A stretch of DNA of 64,000 bases from Bolinopsis microptera (Eukaryota > Ctenophora > Tentaculata > Lobata > Bolinopsidae), in contig NC_087076.1 in NCBI RefSeq assembly GCF_026151205.1, positions 22,872,828 through 22,936,827 on the forward strand, read 5' to 3'. This document shows, piece by piece, positions 22,401 through 31,860 of this stretch. Below the pieces are notes generated by a model, which was not told where the DNA came from, ran no database searches, and worked only from the letters and a program-made list of their open reading frames with translations. Every line of letters begins with the position of its first letter. The first letter of the stretch is position 1. Both the position numbers and the translations under genes were made by a program.

Positions 22401-22705
22401 TATTCCTCTAATTTCAGAAGTAAGAGACCAGCCCCCCCCCCTGCGCCCGCGCCCACCATGCTATTCCTCTAATTTCAGAATTAAGAGACCAGCCCCCCCC
22501 CCCCCCCCCCTTCCGTGCCCGTGCCTGCGCCCACAGTCACACAGTGCTACTCCTCTAATTTAAGATTTACATACCGGGAAGTTTTGTTCCTGGTTGTAAG
22601 CAGGGTCGTTACTTCTTAACACTCTCAAACCCTGGTCTATCTCGCCTTTTTTTATCCCTAACTTTATCTTTATCTGATCCCACCATCTCTCCAAGGTGGT
22701 CATCG
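7439..22705 (-). CDS. ATP8B: P4-ATPase phospholipid flippase, ATP8B-like (N-terminal half, 14 exons)
   Basis: Exons, 5' to 3' on the minus strand: 22705-22575, 21910-21797, 21393-21295, 20901-20767, 20245-20175, 19315-19233, 10164-10034, 9616-9535, 9037-8979, 8859-8785, 8592-8468, 8311-8222, 7893-7740, 7561-7439. All join in phase to about 490 codons from the internal ATG at 22703. Visible features in order: an N-terminal segment ending [10 protein letters not shown]1 ([16 protein letters not shown]), TM2 ([19 protein letters not shown]), actuator loop DGETNLK split by an intron, [20 protein letters not shown]3 and TM4 with the P4 signature PISLYVS, then [20 protein letters not shown] and the phosphorylation loop [10 protein letters not shown] with catalytic Asp. 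The INWDLLMY and DTPAKAR blocks point to class 8B. Family role: moves aminophospholipids or phosphatidylcholine to the cytosolic leaflet, with a CDC50 partner. The exon ending at 8785 has a GC donor (gagag/gcaagt). The nucleotide-binding domain, TM5-10 and C-tail exons are not found to the left. They may lie outside the window, or the gene may be truncated. Confidence 0.92.
8034..8178. mobile_element. hAT-type MITE in an ATPase intron
   Basis: A 145-bp element bounded by 14-15 bp terminal inverted repeats (cagggacaaaagga on the left, its complement tccttttgtccctg on the right). It is flanked by near-identical 8-bp direct repeats (attgcgta at 8026-8033, attgtgta at 8179-8186). The CAGGG end and 8-bp target site fit the hAT superfamily. 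No transposase is encoded, so it is non-autonomous. It sits in the intron between the ATPase exons at 8311-8222 and 7893-7740. Confidence 0.82.
10165..10425. repeat. Minisatellite carrying copies of an ATPase splice acceptor
   Basis: About six imperfect units of 25-50 bp (acatctctagtgttgttttg, then taagccctgagggggtac) lie directly against the 5' edge of the ATPase exon at 10164-10034. Read on the coding strand, several units contain gtaccccctcagggc, the same string as the real acceptor (ccctcag/ggc). The splice site is thus part of the array. Confidence 0.85.
10426..12155. other. ATPase intron sequence with CACGTG minisatellite
   Basis: Intronic sequence of the ATPase 9-kb intron between the 10165-10425 array and the Penelope-like element. 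The only structure seen is the (taacacgtggca)n array at 11198-11428. The part below 12156 is probably the 3' UTR of the Penelope-like element, whose end I cannot place. No exon is evident. Confidence 0.45.
11198..11428. repeat. 12-bp minisatellite (taacacgtggca)n
   Basis: About nineteen copies of a 12-base unit, each containing the palindrome CACGTG; units end in -gaca, -ggca or -ggcc. The two long minus-strand ORFs over it (repeating Met-Pro-Arg-Val or Cys-His-Val-Leu) are artefacts of the repeat. Confidence 0.93.
12156..14972 (-). CDS. Penelope-like retroelement protein with N-terminal GIY-YIG nuclease and reverse transcriptase
   Basis: A single open frame of 938 codons from ATG 14972. Order of domains: a Cys-rich zinc-binding-like segment ([14 protein letters not shown], about residues 22-35), a GIY-YIG endonuclease (VIYLLSC, QYVGET and R-x-x-x-HRG, about 66-100), a long linker, then a Penelope-type reverse transcriptase. 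RT motifs seen: [13 protein letters not shown] (about 507), [17 protein letters not shown], the catalytic FDFSTLYTN (about 660), [15 protein letters not shown], the catalytic RLIDDI (about 787) and VLDLDISI. All key Asp residues are present. The usual Penelope order is RT then GIY-YIG; this permuted order is the mark of the Naiad group described from invertebrates. There are no in-frame UGA codons. It lies in the sense orientation within the 9-kb ATPase intron. Element ends are not resolved; the 5' side abuts a LINE tail at about 14970-15000. An intact frame suggests a recent insertion. Confidence 0.93.
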   Translation of the reverse strand: MSMVTTAAAASSKSQDVSFLRCSRRCKTCADMVFCTDFRSSVSGTKFDCIFEFDVGEEKVINCKSTNVIYLLSCKCCNSQYVGETVQELKDRMSQHRGTTNPTGNSGNFRLRQHFLESINCNSFSVQIIQKLAGKGRTGVKRPNSTKFVIDENISKIRKGHEDRWIRVLKTQFPYGINDRIDSLANKDSYNCEYAKFISCKDSSRKKSWADRQQSDLSQFDIDNILGELLRLVVEPFHSDVNILLRKLLFPLNKSTLVKLKESYLDKVFQIDNLDPSRSQIHCIIMDLFTYKIRPFNSRTDKSKSVRKPKVLCSIDFVNKGIEMLNLPRVFRSPSLKSFVNFCTIKEPTVVYKGTDNVSKKLFNYNNVVKGDTEPLECKCHMFTDFVNQDCGHVVTGDVNFVKHDALRSLLEKGPSYKEPKTIDFDKNCNSVIDNVKEILKPWSRKEKIDSACLNGWFNEFSDIVKKNTEALKMKYPKQLKRKSVFSNDKACEELAFIRKYFVLCPVDKATKNVAIICKHYYLSDIIQECQSNEGIDDVSGEHEVRDINKDIFKFIEDVGIKVDSNIDNLPHMFSSPKFHKPILKFRYVISYANCSIKPLAVKISLALKAVYSEICRYTNMLFKVTGVNRNWVILNNKPILDALDNINDNSLARNIQTFDFSTLYTNLAHKDIKDALKFTVKLAFRNNKKKFIAVYDKGSAWVNSFRDGTVAFDEVKLIKCVEFLLDNCYFKVGEILYRQHIGVPIGINPGPYIANLTLWYFENSFLDSTYKSRYYIVKKLNNTFRLIDDITTLNSDGYLEEYFKLIYPDSLTLNKENEVDSAANVLDLDISINSEGKFSCRVYDKRDKFGFKVVKFQPLMSNQASSVLYGTYCSQVVRYSRICNNVVAFSDRVLKFTDDLIELGFRRDRLSKIYLSVVKRHGLKNKFGIGCGNILMP
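14969..15760 (+). mobile_element. LINE 3' fragment: CCHC plus restriction-like endonuclease tail (copy 1)
   Basis: An uninterrupted frame from about 14969 to the stop at 15758-15760, lacking any RT. It begins with a CICG...HILIC cysteine/histidine cluster, then [53 protein letters not shown] and [16 protein letters not shown]. It ends in an acidic D/E-rich tail. The order CCHC, RHN, EP, DxxxRG, FDxRV resembles the tail of LINEs with a restriction-enzyme-like endonuclease (R2, NeSL, Hero type); the exact clade is inference. It is 5'-truncated at the Penelope-like element and inside the ATPase intron, antisense to the host gene. Confidence 0.82.
15761..19232. other. ATPase intron, no genes seen
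   Basis: The remaining 3.5 kb of the large ATPase intron. It contains short direct repeats (tatctagagtat x3 at about 17518-17552; aaggaatgtact x2 at about 17013-17036) but no exon, RNA gene or element that I can support. Small ORFs such as 16340-16576 (-) and 18798-19016 (+) show no family resemblance. Confidence 0.45.
21394..21475 (-). repeat. Duplicated 3' splice site with branch point
   Basis: On the coding (minus) strand the acceptor of the ATPase exon 21393-21295 reads gtactaacctcacttaccctcag followed by ttaat; the string tactaac is a perfect branch-point match. The same segment, through the first exon bases, is repeated about 50 bp further upstream (around 21425-21465). Two equivalent acceptors are therefore available. 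Confidence 0.8.
22120..22560. repeat. C-rich ~65-bp minisatellite beside an ATPase donor site
   Basis: About seven units of roughly 60-65 bp combine ctcctctaatttcagaag, taagagaccag, a homopolymer of 9-20 C, and gcgcccgcgcccaccatgct. A last degenerate unit runs to within about 15 bp of the donor of the ATPase exon at 22705-22575. The proline-rich + strand ORF across it is a repeat artefact. Confidence 0.9.
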
Positions 22706-23091
22706 CTGAAATAACGGCTGTCAATAATTGGAGTTGCTATCATAACTATATAGACATGTATCTGACATTAACCCCAACATTGTAGTTACAACATTTAGTG
22801 TACATGTAAATGAATCCTGCACAGTAATCTAAGTGCATACTGAACTGCATGGCAGGGTAGGTATACAAGCTTCCATTTTTTGAATTTATTAATCTAAGGG
22901 AAATAAGGGTTTACATTTAGTATTACAATTAACGTTTAATATTTGAATGTAAACATCTTTACTTCTTTACATCTTCACTGTGACATTTGACGTAAAAATG
23001 TGCGAGTATGTATCTTTACTGCGTGAGTAGTAGTACGTTCTATGTAATCAACGGTCAACATTCCACGCCCTACATTTCCCGAGCATATGTT

Positions 23092-23235
23092 TTGCAACTT
23101 GCACGTGTTTTGCACGTGTTTTGCAACTTGCACGTGTTTTGCAACTTGCACGTGTTTTGCACGTGTTTTGCAACTTGTACGTGTTTTGCGACTTGTACGT
23201 GTTTTGCAACTTGCACGTGTTTTGCAACTTGCATA
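23092..23235. repeat. 17-bp minisatellite (gcacgtgttttgcaact)n
   Basis: About eight copies of gcacgtgttttgcaact, with two shortened units lacking gcaact and two units with gtacgtg. The repeat contains CACGTG in most copies. ORFs on both strands here are repeat-encoded. Confidence 0.9.
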
Positions 23236-25364
23236 CCTCTTGGAATGCTGCAGGTCTTGGCACCGCTTGTGAGTTATTGTTTCTCTTTCAAACTTATCAC
23301 ATATATCTAGCGGGACACATACCAGTGTACTGGCTTGAAACCTATTCTTACTATTCTTACATCAGTTCTATTTTTAGGGCATGTGCCCTAAATTACTCTA
23401 AATTACGTGTAGTAACTGTAATTTTTATTGAGATGCTATTCTAGTCCGCTTTCTGAGAAAGGACATAATACAATTTAAATTCTTCTTGTGTATAAACGTA
23501 CAATTTAGCATGTGAATAAAGTAAAATAAAGGCTACAACAGGCCTTTATTTCTATGTCAACATGATTATAATGACTGAACATTATGCATATTATGCAACA
23601 TATGCTAATAAAATATGATATGCCAACGTTAAACAAACACTGACCGTTATTCGGCCCACTTTTGAAACATTTTAAGAGAATAAGGACTCAGTAAACTGCT
23701 GTGCTAAGGTGCAACTGCATCTGTATTATATATTAAAACAAAGAGAAACACTCATTGGCGGGCAAACGATAAAGGAGCAACATATCATATCTCTAGAATT
23801 CATTATTCTTATTTGGCACTGAGGATTGGTATTGTTTTCTACATACATATCATATTATTTGAAATAATGCTCCTGCTTGATTGCAGTTGAGCACTCTTTG
23901 GAAAACCGAGCAACAGCTAATCATTAATATTTTATATTATGTATATTTTAATTTATAAAAGGGTCATGGTAAGAGATAAGCTAGAAACAAATCCGGCTTT
24001 AAACTGAAACAAATTTGCATTTATTGGAGAAAGTCATTACCGGGGATCAACAATTGAAATGTTGTATAATGGTACGATATAATAAACTGAAATGTTGCAG
24101 TGAAATCTACATAATAATGGAAGCCAACCTGAGCTCCTGAGTGATCGAGATCACCACGAAATTTATATTTTTATATTATATATGATTGGCTCGCAGATTG
24201 AAGATTTTAAAGAAAAATAATTTTGTGCAATACGTAGTAATAAAATTATCCTATAATCTGAAATTGGCCGTGAAAACGTGAAAACTGTTTTATTTAACTC
24301 ACACAACATTTAAATTAGATAGTGTAAAATATTGTGTTACAATTTAACAGTGTACTAGACAGCAGGCAGTCTACTGGCTGCCGCAAATTAATAATACAGA
24401 ATAGCATAATTTAATATACAGACAACCCAAAAGTGCGCATTCCAATTGTCACACAATTAATGTTGGTATTTATAAACATAAAGTTTGCTACCTTTACACC
24501 TAGTTTGAATTACTAAGTTTAATACTAGAGGCCTCTATAATGTTATTTAAAATAAGTTAGATTACTGAATCATAGCACGATCATAGCAACGAATAGGGGA
24601 CGTAAACATTAAACAACACACATTCAACACATAAAAAGCAAGTTATAAATCATTGACACTAAAATTATTTGTATCTTTATCTTCCCTAAAATAAGCTTTG
24701 CTGGTGCGATATTCCCTGTTAATGTGGAAAGTGCTATATCGAATCTTTTCCCGCGTTGTTTATGTTACCTACGTTTTTGGATCGAAGTTTCTTCCCATTC
24801 TTCCAATTCTGCCTCAAAACCCTCCAGGTTTTCAGCCATGTTTTCTTCTTCTTCGCCGTAACAATACAAACAATCTCGACTTGTATTGCTATAGTAACCC
24901 AGGGTTACTATAGCAACCCAGTAGTTACTGTAACAATACAAATAATCTCTCCTTTCAGGGAGATTTCATCGCGTGGGTGCTTCAATTATTAACGAGAATT
25001 CAACATTTCTAACATAAGAATCCCAAAATTGTACCCAGGCATTCAATTTGTAAAACTCTTTGAAAGTAACCATGTCCAGTTAAACGGGTCCTATATAATA
25101 TATTATAGTTATATATATATTTAGTTGCACTAAATGACTAAATTGTTAAACGATTACGATTAAAATATTTTGAAATTGCAGACAGCTCTTTACAAACTCT
25201 GCGCGCAGTCAATCTCTCATTACAACATTCAGATCTCGGAACTAACCCTTATCTTATTGTGCAACACTTCGTTATTAATTCCCTTTATCTATCTTAGTAT
25301 ATTTAATGTCTGTAACTGTGGTTATCTCTACAAATTGAACTATATAATACCCAGACTGGATCCT

Positions 25365-25835
25365 AGTACAGGGCAATAACAGAGGGTCTATACGAAGGAA
25401 CTACTTACTGCCTAGATACTATAGAGTATAGAGGTTGTGTTAGTACAGGGCAATAACCGAGGGTCTATACGAAGGAACTACTTACTGCCTAGATACTATA
25501 GAGTATAGAGGTTGTGTTAGTACAGGGCGATTACAGAGGGTCTATACGAAGGAACTACTTACTGCCTAGATACTATAGAGTATAGAGGTTGTGTTAGTAC
25601 AGGGCGATTACAGAGGGTCTATACGAAGGAACTACTTACTGCCTAGATACTATAGAGTATAGAGGTTGTGTTAGTACAGGGCAATAACAGAGGGTCTATA
25701 CGAAGGAACTACTTACTGCCTAGATACTATAGAGTATAGAGGTTGTGTTAGTACAGGGCAATTACAGAGGGTCTATACGAAGGAACTACTTACTGCCTAG
25801 TATATAGATACTGCCTAGTATATAGATACTATAGA
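25365..25835. repeat. 77-bp minisatellite, six copies
   Basis: Six head-to-tail copies of a 77-base unit starting agtacagggcaataacagag and ending atagaggttgtgtt. Copies are nearly identical (only cgatta/caataac variants), so the array is young. The last copy carries an extra partial duplication of gcctagtatatagatact. Confidence 0.95.
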
Positions 25836-26755
25836 GGTTGTGTTATACAGTTGTTATTATCAAGCACAGCTTCTCTTCTGATACGGTCCCAAACAATACT
25901 GGATGTGTACTGGTGGCCGTGGTGGGAGGGATGAAGTTGGGAGCCAGTATCCAGTTATGATATGTAAGATGCCAACTTGGCATCGTGCCAAGGTATAATA
26001 TATCCTATCACCTTTAAGATGTGTTCAAATAGGGATTGGACTATCACGTGACTAAGTTTAATTAATAGTGAGAGTGATGCTTATAGCTTAGGTAACCATC
26101 TTATTGGCGAGTATAACTTAACAAAGTTAGATTTTAGTGTATCTTTTGAAGTTTTCATTTATTGAATTCTAGCTCGGGTAAAATCTCTGTAAGTTTAATT
26201 TAATCCGCCGCTGAGTATACTTTTTGGAGCAAAGTTGCGATCGGGACGGACTCACAAAGTTTTCACAAAATAACAGCCATGTCATCAATATTCTGATAAG
26301 AACAGACTATTACTGCATGATTTTCAAATTAGAGGTGCGTACTGTGTCATTTGTTCATATCAACTGTGCTAGTTTACTGTACTACTATGAACTTACACAA
26401 TAATGCAGGGTTGCAGCAGTAGTTGGGCTATAACACTGCCAACTAAATCAACAATTATAACGATTACTTTCAGTTCTCAGATTCTCGCATAATAGTGGTC
26501 AATGTGGGGCGAAAATTCATGGAAGCGAGGCAGGTATATTTAGTCAGATAAATACACCGTATATTTAGCGTTTAACGTTCGTAATAACGATACATGGAAC
26601 TTCTCATGACGTTTCATGATATCTATATGATATTCATTCATGATCAACCTGGTATTTTGGTACTTATCACTGCAGTAACACGTGACATTACACGTGACAT
26701 TACTCCGTATAACCATGAGACATGGAGGAGATAAGATTATCTAACAAACCAGGTT

Positions 26756-26978
26756 GCTGAAGGTTCAGGGTTCGAATCCCAGTGTCACCTAGTCTAGGGA
26801 GTAGCTAAGGATCCATTGGATCTATGCGATCTCTTCGGTCGACTCAGCCGAATGTTAGGAAACTTAATTGAGGGTTAAATGAAAAGGGGTACCTGCTAAA
26901 CATTCAATAAACTTCCTATGATACCTCTTCAGTGCATACTGTAAACATAGTACTATTAACTATTTTAACTATTATAGC
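26756..26978 (+). mobile_element. tRNA-derived SINE, 5'-truncated copy
   Basis: Begins at ctgaaggttcagggttcgaatccc, which contains a Pol III B box and the T-arm of a tRNA. It continues through a body with ctagggagtagctaagg and ggtcgactcagccgaatg to an A/T-rich tail. The same sequence, longer at its 5' end, is present on the other strand at 47268-47552. The A-box half of the tRNA head is missing here. Confidence 0.8.
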
Positions 26979-27129
26979 CGTATTAGGAGATAAAAGTGCC
27001 TGGTATGATGAAACATTGCTATGAGTAGAGGACAGAGCCTAAAAGCAGGAATGTTGTTGAAAGGTTCATCTTCAGAGAACATAAACCCGAGTATTTGTAG
27101 GAGAGCTCACAATCGAACAGTTGTTTACC

Positions 27130-28325
27130 ATGTTGCTCACCTTATCTCTCCTCCTCCTACTCGGAACCACCACCACCACCGCGGACTCTACCTCGGACCA
27201 TGCTGGACTGGTAGAAAGACGCTACAGAGGACTTAAGTTTGGAGCAACTGCTCGAGACCACGTTCTGTTAAAGCCAAGAATGGAACCCCTTGATGAGTCC
27301 TTCTCGGTATGTGGATGGGTGAAGAAGATACGGCCTGGAGAATGGAAAACCTGGTTTGCTTACGGAACCTCAAGTAATAACCAGGAGATCAGGTCAGAAG
27401 ATAACGGATATTTCCAGACGTTGGGCTATGGTGTAGACATAAGAAGTAAGGTAACTGATCAACTAGGGATATGGAGACACGTTTGCCACACGTGGAGTCT
27501 CACTACTAGAGCAGCTAGTGTGTACTTTGATGGCATCCTTCTCGGATCAGGCACAACCCCCTCTGGTAAGAAGCTTGGGTTGGACGGGTATATTGTTCTG
27601 GGGAACGAGTTCGACTCTTATGGAGGTGGGTTTGCTGATGACAATGCTTTTGGTGGAGAGCTCTTTAAGGTAAATGTATTTGACAAAGAACTCGAAGCAG
27701 CTGAAGTTAAGGAGATGACAGACGCCGGAAAATGTTCTGATGTAGAGGAAAAGTACGGACGAAGTAGGTACCTGAAATGGGAGGATTTGCTACTCGAGGA
27801 GAAATCAGGTAACGTTACTGAGATCGACGTAGGTTGCACCCCGGAACTAACAGAGGAAAGTGAGGAAGAACCAACGGAGGAAGATGGAGAAGAAGAAACA
27901 AAGAGCACAGAGGAATGCGAATGTGAGCAGGGGGACGGAACAGTGTTCAGCCGCTGGGATCTGCTGCGAGGGGACAAGTTCTTTAACAAAACAGTCTCCG
28001 TTGAGCTGGTTGAGGAATTGAAACAAACCTGGGACATTCTGAGTAAGTTTTAATTATCACATGTTCTTATTATAAACTGTTATTTAGTACTGTGAATGGT
28101 ATTGGTATTGAATCGCTAGAAATATACCCATTCTACCGACAGGTGTGTTCTCTACTTTTTATTCACTTTACTTTCTATACAATATCAGACTGTCCAGTGT
28201 CCATCTATCTTAATATCATAATTATATTATCAGGCGATTTTGAGGGCGCAACAGTAACGGAGCGGTTCATCAGACACTTCAAGCTATTCCACAACGGGAA
28301 GACATGTGACGACTTCTCCAGCTAA
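27130..28325 (+). CDS. Secreted pentraxin/LamG-like protein
   Basis: Two coding exons: 27130-28042 (donor ctga/gtaagt) and 28234-28325 (acceptor ttatcag/gcgat), joined in phase as WDILS-DFEGATVTERF, ending DDFSS. The start is ATG 27130; the first 20 residues (MLLTLSLLLLLGTT) form a signal peptide. A pentraxin/concanavalin-like lectin domain spans about residues 35-200, with SVCGWVK, the near-canonical signature HVCHTWSL, VYFDG, GYIVLGNEFDSYGG and FGGELFKVNVFD. An acidic Glu-rich linker with Cys follows, then a short C-terminal segment. Pentraxins bind ligands such as phosphocholine with Ca2+ outside the cell; binding here is inferred. The gene lies inside the probable first intron of the ATPase gene, on the opposite strand. 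Confidence 0.87.
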
Positions 28326-29482
28326 CAGCTCCATATTTCACTGTTGAACTACTTGAACAATAACAGGGGGATTTTTACAGACTTATTTTTACTTACTTAT
28401 TTTTAATTACTTATTTTTACTTGAATTAATCTGATAAAATCGTTGATATTTAGCCTTATAGTAATACCATTACAATCTTATTCAACTTTTTTCGCTTATT
28501 TTTAGCTTAGTAGGTATAATGTACTAGTAGCATTTTTTCTGATCCGGTGAGATTTTTGATCATTTTTGTGAAAGTCTTTATTCGCCAAGTTACGAAAAAT
28601 ATTCGATTTATTGTGTTTATTCGGTTATGTTACAAATACCACTCCTGTTTTTCTGGTAATCCTAAATTTTCATTTTTCTCAAAGTTTTATCGAGTTTCAA
28701 TTGTTTTATCTATCTGGCAGGAAAATGCACTTCGATGTTTCAAGAAGGTATACAATTTTAAACCAACAAGGTATACCCTGTTTCATCATGTGCTGTGATA
28801 CTTCAGAAACTGTTTCATTCGGCACGCCCTTTTTTCTTTTAAATTGAGGGTAATGCTCTCTAGAACTTATGAAGCTGCTGCCCATGTGTGCACTAGTTTC
28901 CGGTTAAAGGCTGTCAAACGAGATCTAATTATTAGTTATAACGCTGCAGAAGTACACGGATAAAAAGCCTCAAGCCTCATGGGTCTATCCAGCGTAGTTT
29001 GCAGCAGTAATATACCTGGAGAGTGGAGGGGGATTGTTTAAAACATAGATACGAAAAGTTTGTTTAGCAGGAGCTTTCAAAATACATCATGTGTAGATCA
29101 TCTTCAGCAGTAATATTCCTGTAACCGCGGTGTCCTCTTTACACTGTCAACTTGACAGGGTTACTAAGTAACCAGGGGTTACTAAGTAACCCAGTTACTA
29201 GTACACAAGGAGGGGAACTGTCCCTTATTGATCAGCATGAAATTATAAAAAAGTCACTTTTTGTGCATTCATTAAAGCATATAATTATAAATATTATATT
29301 ATATGCACTAAACTAGACTAGCATAACAAAGCAGTGATAACGAATATATTCCTTAAATACTGCGTACAATTTAACTAAAATATGAGGTACTGCAACTTGT
29401 AAGTGCGCTCGGAGGATACCAAATGAGCAAAAATCTAATTATTTGTTTTTATACGCAGATTAACTTCAAGATATTTATGTCT
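28326..29482. other. Non-coding stretch 3' of the pentraxin-like gene
   Basis: AT-rich. The first part probably includes the pentraxin-like 3' UTR. Short direct repeats of aagtaaccaggggttactaa occur at about 29165-29185. No gene is supported. Confidence 0.4.
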
Positions 29483-29770
29483 TGCGGCATGTAATGTGCG
29501 GCATGTATTGAGCAGCATGTAATGAGCGGCATGTATTGAGCGGCATGTATTGAGCGGCATGTCATGAGCGGCATGTATTGTGCGGCATGTATTGAGCAGC
29601 ATGTAATGAGCGGCATGTATTGAGCGGCATGTATTGAGCGGCATGTCATGAGCGGCATGCAATGTGCGGCATGTAATGTGCGGCATGTAATGTGCGGCAT
29701 GTAATGCGCGGCATGTGCTGCGCGGCATGTAATGAGCGGCATGTAATGAGCGGCATGTATTGAGCGGCAT
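29483..29770. repeat. 14-bp minisatellite (gcggcatgtattga)n
   Basis: About twenty copies of a 14-base unit (gcggcatgtattga / gcggcatgtaatga / gcggcatgtaatgt). Overlapping minus-strand ORFs with repeated Cys-Arg-x-Ile-His-Ala-Ala are repeat artefacts. Confidence 0.93.
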
Positions 29771-30325
29771 GAAGATTTCTCCTTTAAATCAAAACAGCTT
29801 GTATTCCTATATATAGATATTCTACGTACATCGCCGGCTGCCATAATTAGAAATTTAGAAGTTTTACAGTTTATGACCGAATTTGAACAATAATAAAAGA
29901 CAAACGATTTACAGCACACTCCATACCACAAAACGCAGACCATGAAATTAATTACATGCCAAATCAAAACGTCCGAATAATGATCTGATATGAAGAAAGG
30001 AACGAGACAAGACATTTTAATGACCGCACCCAAACCCGGAACAGATAACACATTACTCATAAAACATGACTCATAACATTAAAACATTTAATCACATATT
30101 ATATATCACATATATATGTATATTACACACACTTAATTATATCCACATTATAATAGACATTTAATTATGCATCACGAATCGGAATAATTACTTATCAGAA
30201 TAATTGTTGATAAGCATTATTGCCGATCAACATTATTACTAATCACTGATTAGTAATCAGTATAATTTTACAACAAAGATAACCGCCAATCAGTATTTAA
30301 CGACTAATACTTTATATAATCACAT

Positions 30326-30612
30326 AACACAGATACCACGTGACATCACAGTTACCACGTGACATCACAGATACCACGTGACATCACAGATACCACGTGA
30401 CATCACAGATACCACGTGACATCACAGATACCACGTGACATCACAGATACCACGTGACATCACAGATACCACGTGACATCACAGATACCACGTGACATCA
30501 CAGATACCACGTGACATCACAGATACCACGTGACATCACAGTTACCACGTGACATCACAGATACCACGTGACATCACAGATACCACGTGACATCACAGTT
30601 ACCACGTGACAG
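30326..30612. repeat. 19-bp minisatellite (agataccacgtgacatcac)n
   Basis: About fifteen copies of a 19-base unit containing CCACGTGAC; agtt replaces agat in three units. It ends about 10 bp from the splice donor of the exon at 30679-30622. Confidence 0.93.
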
Positions 30613-30621
30613 TAGACTCAC

Positions 30622-30679
30622 CGTTGACAGTCTCATACTCGTTGTCCTGGTGCTGGTTGGCCCCATTAGCACTGGACAT
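30622..30679 (-). CDS. Putative first coding exon (probably of the P4-ATPase)
   Basis: ATG 30679 opens a 19-codon segment (MSSANGANQHQDNEYETVN) that ends in phase 1 at a consensus donor (aacg/gtgagt). The next exon known on this strand is the ATPase exon at 22705, which starts with two bases (cg) before its first ATG. Joining them keeps the ATPase frame and adds a polar N-terminus, as in P4-ATPases. The link is inferred from phase and strand only. If correct, it makes an 8-kb first intron holding the pentraxin-like gene. Confidence 0.5.
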
Positions 30680-31279
30680 GCTTTTACATAACAGGGCTGG
30701 GAAGATTGGTACGTACAGAGATGATAATATAATATGTGGGAACAAAATGAAACAACCGGTTGAGTCATGATACAAACATCTAGCTCTCGGCTTGCCGATT
30801 GAGCACTGTAAGCAGACGACGCCACCCACAATTAATATGTGGGAATATATGAGAATATATGAGAATATGCGAAAGTACGAGAGAGTTATGATTTTATCAG
30901 CACTTTATAGCGAAGAAATCAAGTTGTTTCATACAGTGATAACTTCGTAATTGAAAACAATTTAAAGATTTGAATACGGTAAAACATAACGTACTTTCTG
31001 GAGATACCCGCGAAGTTGACATCAAAGAACGGAGGTTACTAGTTAGTAACCTAGTAACCTAGTAACTAGTTAGTAACCTAGTAACCAGCTAATGGTTTAG
31101 TAACAAAATTAACGGAAATTTGAATATGACTTGAAAGTTGAACCTCGGAAAAAGAGTTCTAAGCTCACAGGAATGCTAACGGTTCTGTCGAAATGATTAG
31201 CACACCTCCAGAGTACCTATCACCCTTTTTAACATTATATCCTGGTTTCTGAGATTTATTACACTATAACAGGTGACCA

Positions 31280-31860
31280 AGCTCGGCTTGATGTATCTGC
31301 TAGAGGAGTTTGGACTCCATTTGATAAGACCTTTCTTGACATTTAAGGGTTTCACACCCCAATTGCTTATCAAACAGGACAAAAACTCTTCAAGAAGTAT
31401 ACGAAGAGAACGAGAAGGAGAAGAAGGACGAGTACTTGGAGAGAGTGTTGAATGTGGAGAAGGCTACCTTCACCCCGGCTGTATTCCTCACATCTGGAGG
31501 AATGTCTAAAGAGTGTAAGCAGTTCGTCAACAGAGTAGCAGACCTCATTGCAAGAAAAAGGAAGGAAAGGTACTGCGATGTAGTAAGACACGCGAGAACT
31601 AGGATAAGATTTGCAATGTTGAGAACAACTCTTATTGCTCTACGAGGGTACCGAGGAAAGAAGGTGGACACCAAACGTGAGATTCAGCTATCAGAAGTTT
31701 CATACAACCTCATCCCTGCCCCTATAATGGAGTAGATCATGTGTTTTGTTAAAATGTTTTTGAAAAAATTATTGGTAGCAATGAATTGTGCTCTGCCAAT
31801 TGCAACACTTAAAATTTGATTGTGCTCTGCCAATTGCATCACTTCATTTAATTGAATGTA
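31280..31860 (+). pseudogene. LINE 3' fragment: decayed endonuclease-tail copy 2
   Basis: Matches copy 1 at 14969-15760 in order: ARLDVSARGVW, FLDI followed by an in-frame TAA, then after a frameshift VEKATFTPAVFLTSGGM, CKQFVNRVADLIARKRK, and RFAMLRTTLIALRGYRG, with the stop at 31733-31735. The 3' UTR has two copies of attgtgctctgccaattgca (about 31788 and 31819), a string also found after copy 3 at 53052. It is therefore the same family as copy 3. Confidence 0.8.

Larger units (their letters stand above)
22706..27129. other. Probable first intron of the ATPase; repeats only
   Basis: Between the second ATPase exon and the pentraxin-like gene. It holds the 17-bp and 77-bp minisatellites listed separately, an AT-rich stretch with no supported exon, and a partial SINE at 26756-26978. 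Small ORFs at 24698-25379 have no recognisable content. Confidence 0.4.

Noticed and set aside
22061-22411. Proline-rich + strand ORF
   Set aside because: Encoded by the C-rich minisatellite with homopolymer runs; frame depends on C-run length.
26756-26795. tRNA fragment or gene
   Set aside because: Only the T-arm side is present and it is followed by the same SINE body as at 47268.
27618-28037. 139-codon Ser-rich minus-strand ORF
   Set aside because: Shadow of the Glu-rich part of the pentraxin-like gene.
29435-30060. Cys/His-rich ORFs on the minus strand resembling zinc fingers
   Set aside because: The regular Cys-Arg-x-x-His-Ala-Ala pattern is the 14-bp minisatellite.
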